Shown: piece by piece, positions 6,641-7,105 of the stretch
How positions within the stretch are numbered: position 1 is the first letter of the stretch
Layout: each line of letters begins with the position of its first letter
From: Streptomyces sp. NRRL F-4489
GTDB lineage: Bacteria; Actinomycetota; Actinomycetes; Streptomycetales; Streptomycetaceae
Assembly (NCBI RefSeq): GCF_001509485.1
Contig: NZ_LLZI01000085.1
Coordinates: 1-7,105 of the forward strand
Direction: 5' to 3'
DNA length: 7,105 nt
The notes under the pieces: model-generated
What the model saw: the letters and a program-made list of their open reading frames with translations, nothing else
Told to the model about the DNA's origin: nothing
Database searches by the model: none
Translations under genes and position numbers: made by a program

Positions 6641-6719
6641 TGGGGCCGGGCGGGGGCCGAGTGGGGCTGGGGAGCGTGGATCGTGAGCCCGGGGGTCGGA
6701 GCCGTGGATGGTGGCCCCC

Positions 6720-6768
6720 GGTCCCCGGTCCCCGATCCCTGGCCCCTGGTCCCCGATACCTGGTTCCC
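6720..6768. repeat. 7-bp tandem repeat array
   Basis: Seven heptamers in register: GGTCCCC, GGTCCCC, GATCCCT, GGCCCCT, GGTCCCC, GATACCT and GGTTCCC. The period of seven does not preserve a reading frame from unit to unit, which argues against coding. Function unknown. Confidence 0.8.
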
Positions 6769-6777
6769 GAGCACGGA

Positions 6778-6800
6778 ATCCGGAGCCCATGGGCTCGGAT
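6778..6800 (+). terminator. GC-rich hairpin, possible terminator of the dioxygenase gene
   Basis: GAGCCCATGGGCTC (6783-6796) is a perfect 14-bp palindrome extended by ATCC (6778-6781) and GGAT (6797-6800), with G6782 bulged. As RNA it gives a stem of about nine pairs with a CAUG loop. No T-tract follows, though actinobacterial terminators often lack one. It sits about 190 nt after the stop codon, and it could instead be a protein-binding site. Confidence 0.3.
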
Positions 6801-6817
6801 CCCGTACCGAGGGCGGA

Positions 6818-6830
6818 AGGTCCGGGACCT
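6818..6830. promoter_or_regulatory. Short dyad, possible operator
   Basis: AGGTCC and GGACCT are perfect 6-bp arms around one G. It lies about 97 bp upstream of the possible gene at the right edge, a reasonable operator position. No recognised family site. Confidence 0.3.
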
Positions 6831-6926
6831 GAGAACCGGAACAACTCCGTACCGCCTGCCCGCGTACCGACTGCCTACGGAACCCGGGGAGGGGAGGCGG
6901 GGGGCGCCGGCGTCCGGCCGAGGCCC

Positions 6927-7105
6927 GTGAACAGCGACCCTCCGACCGGCCCACCTGTCACGGGCGGCACGGGCCGTTCCGACCGGAATCCGTCCCAGCC
7001 CCTTCCGGCCGGGGCCGCCCCTGCCCCCTACCCCCCTCCCCTCCCACTCCCCCCCGCTCGCACCACCCGCACCGCCCCCGGCACCAACCCCACCAACCCC
7101 ACCAC
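6927..7105 (+). CDS. Possible partial gene at the right edge, Pro/Thr-rich N-terminus
   Basis: A GTG at 6927 opens a frame that stays clear to the edge for 59 codons, with about 83% G or C at third positions. The residues start VNSDPPTGPPVTGGTG and continue as a disordered stretch rich in Pro, Thr and Ala, ending in Asn-Pro-Thr repeats. Such tails precede membrane or secreted domains in many actinobacterial proteins, but no domain is reached here. The only ribosome-like sequence, GAGG at 6920-6923, is just 3 nt from the GTG, which is closer than usual. The extreme C-richness after 7025 could alternatively be non-coding, like the other C-rich leaders in the window. Confidence 0.4.
   Translation, partial: MNSDPPTGPPVTGGTGRSDRNPSQPLPAGAAPAPYPPPLPLPPARTTRTAPGTNPTNPT

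Larger units (their letters stand above)
6587..6926. other. Non-coding, repeat-rich spacer
   Basis: I see no supported gene in these 340 nt on either strand: the open frames are Gly/Pro/Arg-rich, lack ribosome sites and pass straight through tandem repeats. It holds an 8-bp array, a 7-bp array, a GC-rich hairpin, a dyad at 6818-6830, and a 15-bp direct repeat (CGTACCG, A or C, CTGCC at 6848-6860 and 6863-6875). Confidence 0.6.

Noticed and set aside
6601..6768. CRISPR array
   Set aside because: Units are only 7 or 8 bp and directly adjacent, with no spacers and no cas genes.
6475..6954. Minus-strand gene of 159 codons downstream of the dioxygenase
   Set aside because: It crosses the 7-bp and 8-bp repeat arrays and the end of the dioxygenase gene, and the product is low complexity with no recognisable domain.

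Overview
The window is very GC-rich actinobacterial DNA, most likely a Streptomyces chromosome. The signs are strong G/C bias at third codon positions, GTG starts behind GGAGG-type ribosome binding sites, the rare TTA leucine codon (a Streptomyces regulatory codon), and a perfect 16-bp parS centromere palindrome at 140-155. Streptomyces parS sites lie around oriC, so this is probably core chromosome rather than a terminal arm or plasmid. I see no rRNA or tRNA gene, insertion sequence, integrase or CRISPR array.

Layout. (1) 1-221: a possible leftward partial gene (N-terminus only), parS, and three GTGAAACAT half-sites repeated exactly every 16 bp. (2) 222-1415 (+): a fusion of a MerR-type DNA-binding domain to a PP2C-type Ser/Thr phosphatase. 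(3) 1417-4780 (-): read leftward, a GntR/UTRA repressor, a TauE/SafE sulfite exporter and a type II sulfide:quinone oxidoreductase (SQR). (4) 4781-5158: a divergent control region with a 12-bp palindrome, followed by a long C-rich leader. (5) 5159-6586 (+): a CstB-like persulfide dioxygenase-pseudorhodanese-rhodanese. (6) 6587-7105: a repeat-rich spacer and a possible partial gene at the right edge.

Parts 3-5 make a coherent sulfide-oxidation locus. SQR would oxidise H2S at the membrane and pass a persulfide to a thiol acceptor. The dioxygenase would oxidise the persulfide to sulfite, and the rhodanese domain could move sulfane sulfur to sulfite or a thiol. TauE/SafE would export sulfite. A GntR protein probably controls both directions from the shared palindrome, in place of the CsoR/CstR- or ArsR-type persulfide sensors usually associated with such genes.

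Less expected features: all three catalytic or transport genes of the locus carry TTA codons (four in all) while the regulator has none, which suggests bldA-dependent translation. The leaders of SQR and of the dioxygenase are both extremely C-rich and G-poor in the mRNA sense, resembling Rho-loading sites. The exporter has a roughly 95-residue basic loop built from a small DNA repeat. The MerR-PP2C gene has an internal ATG with a good ribosome binding site exactly at the domain junction.
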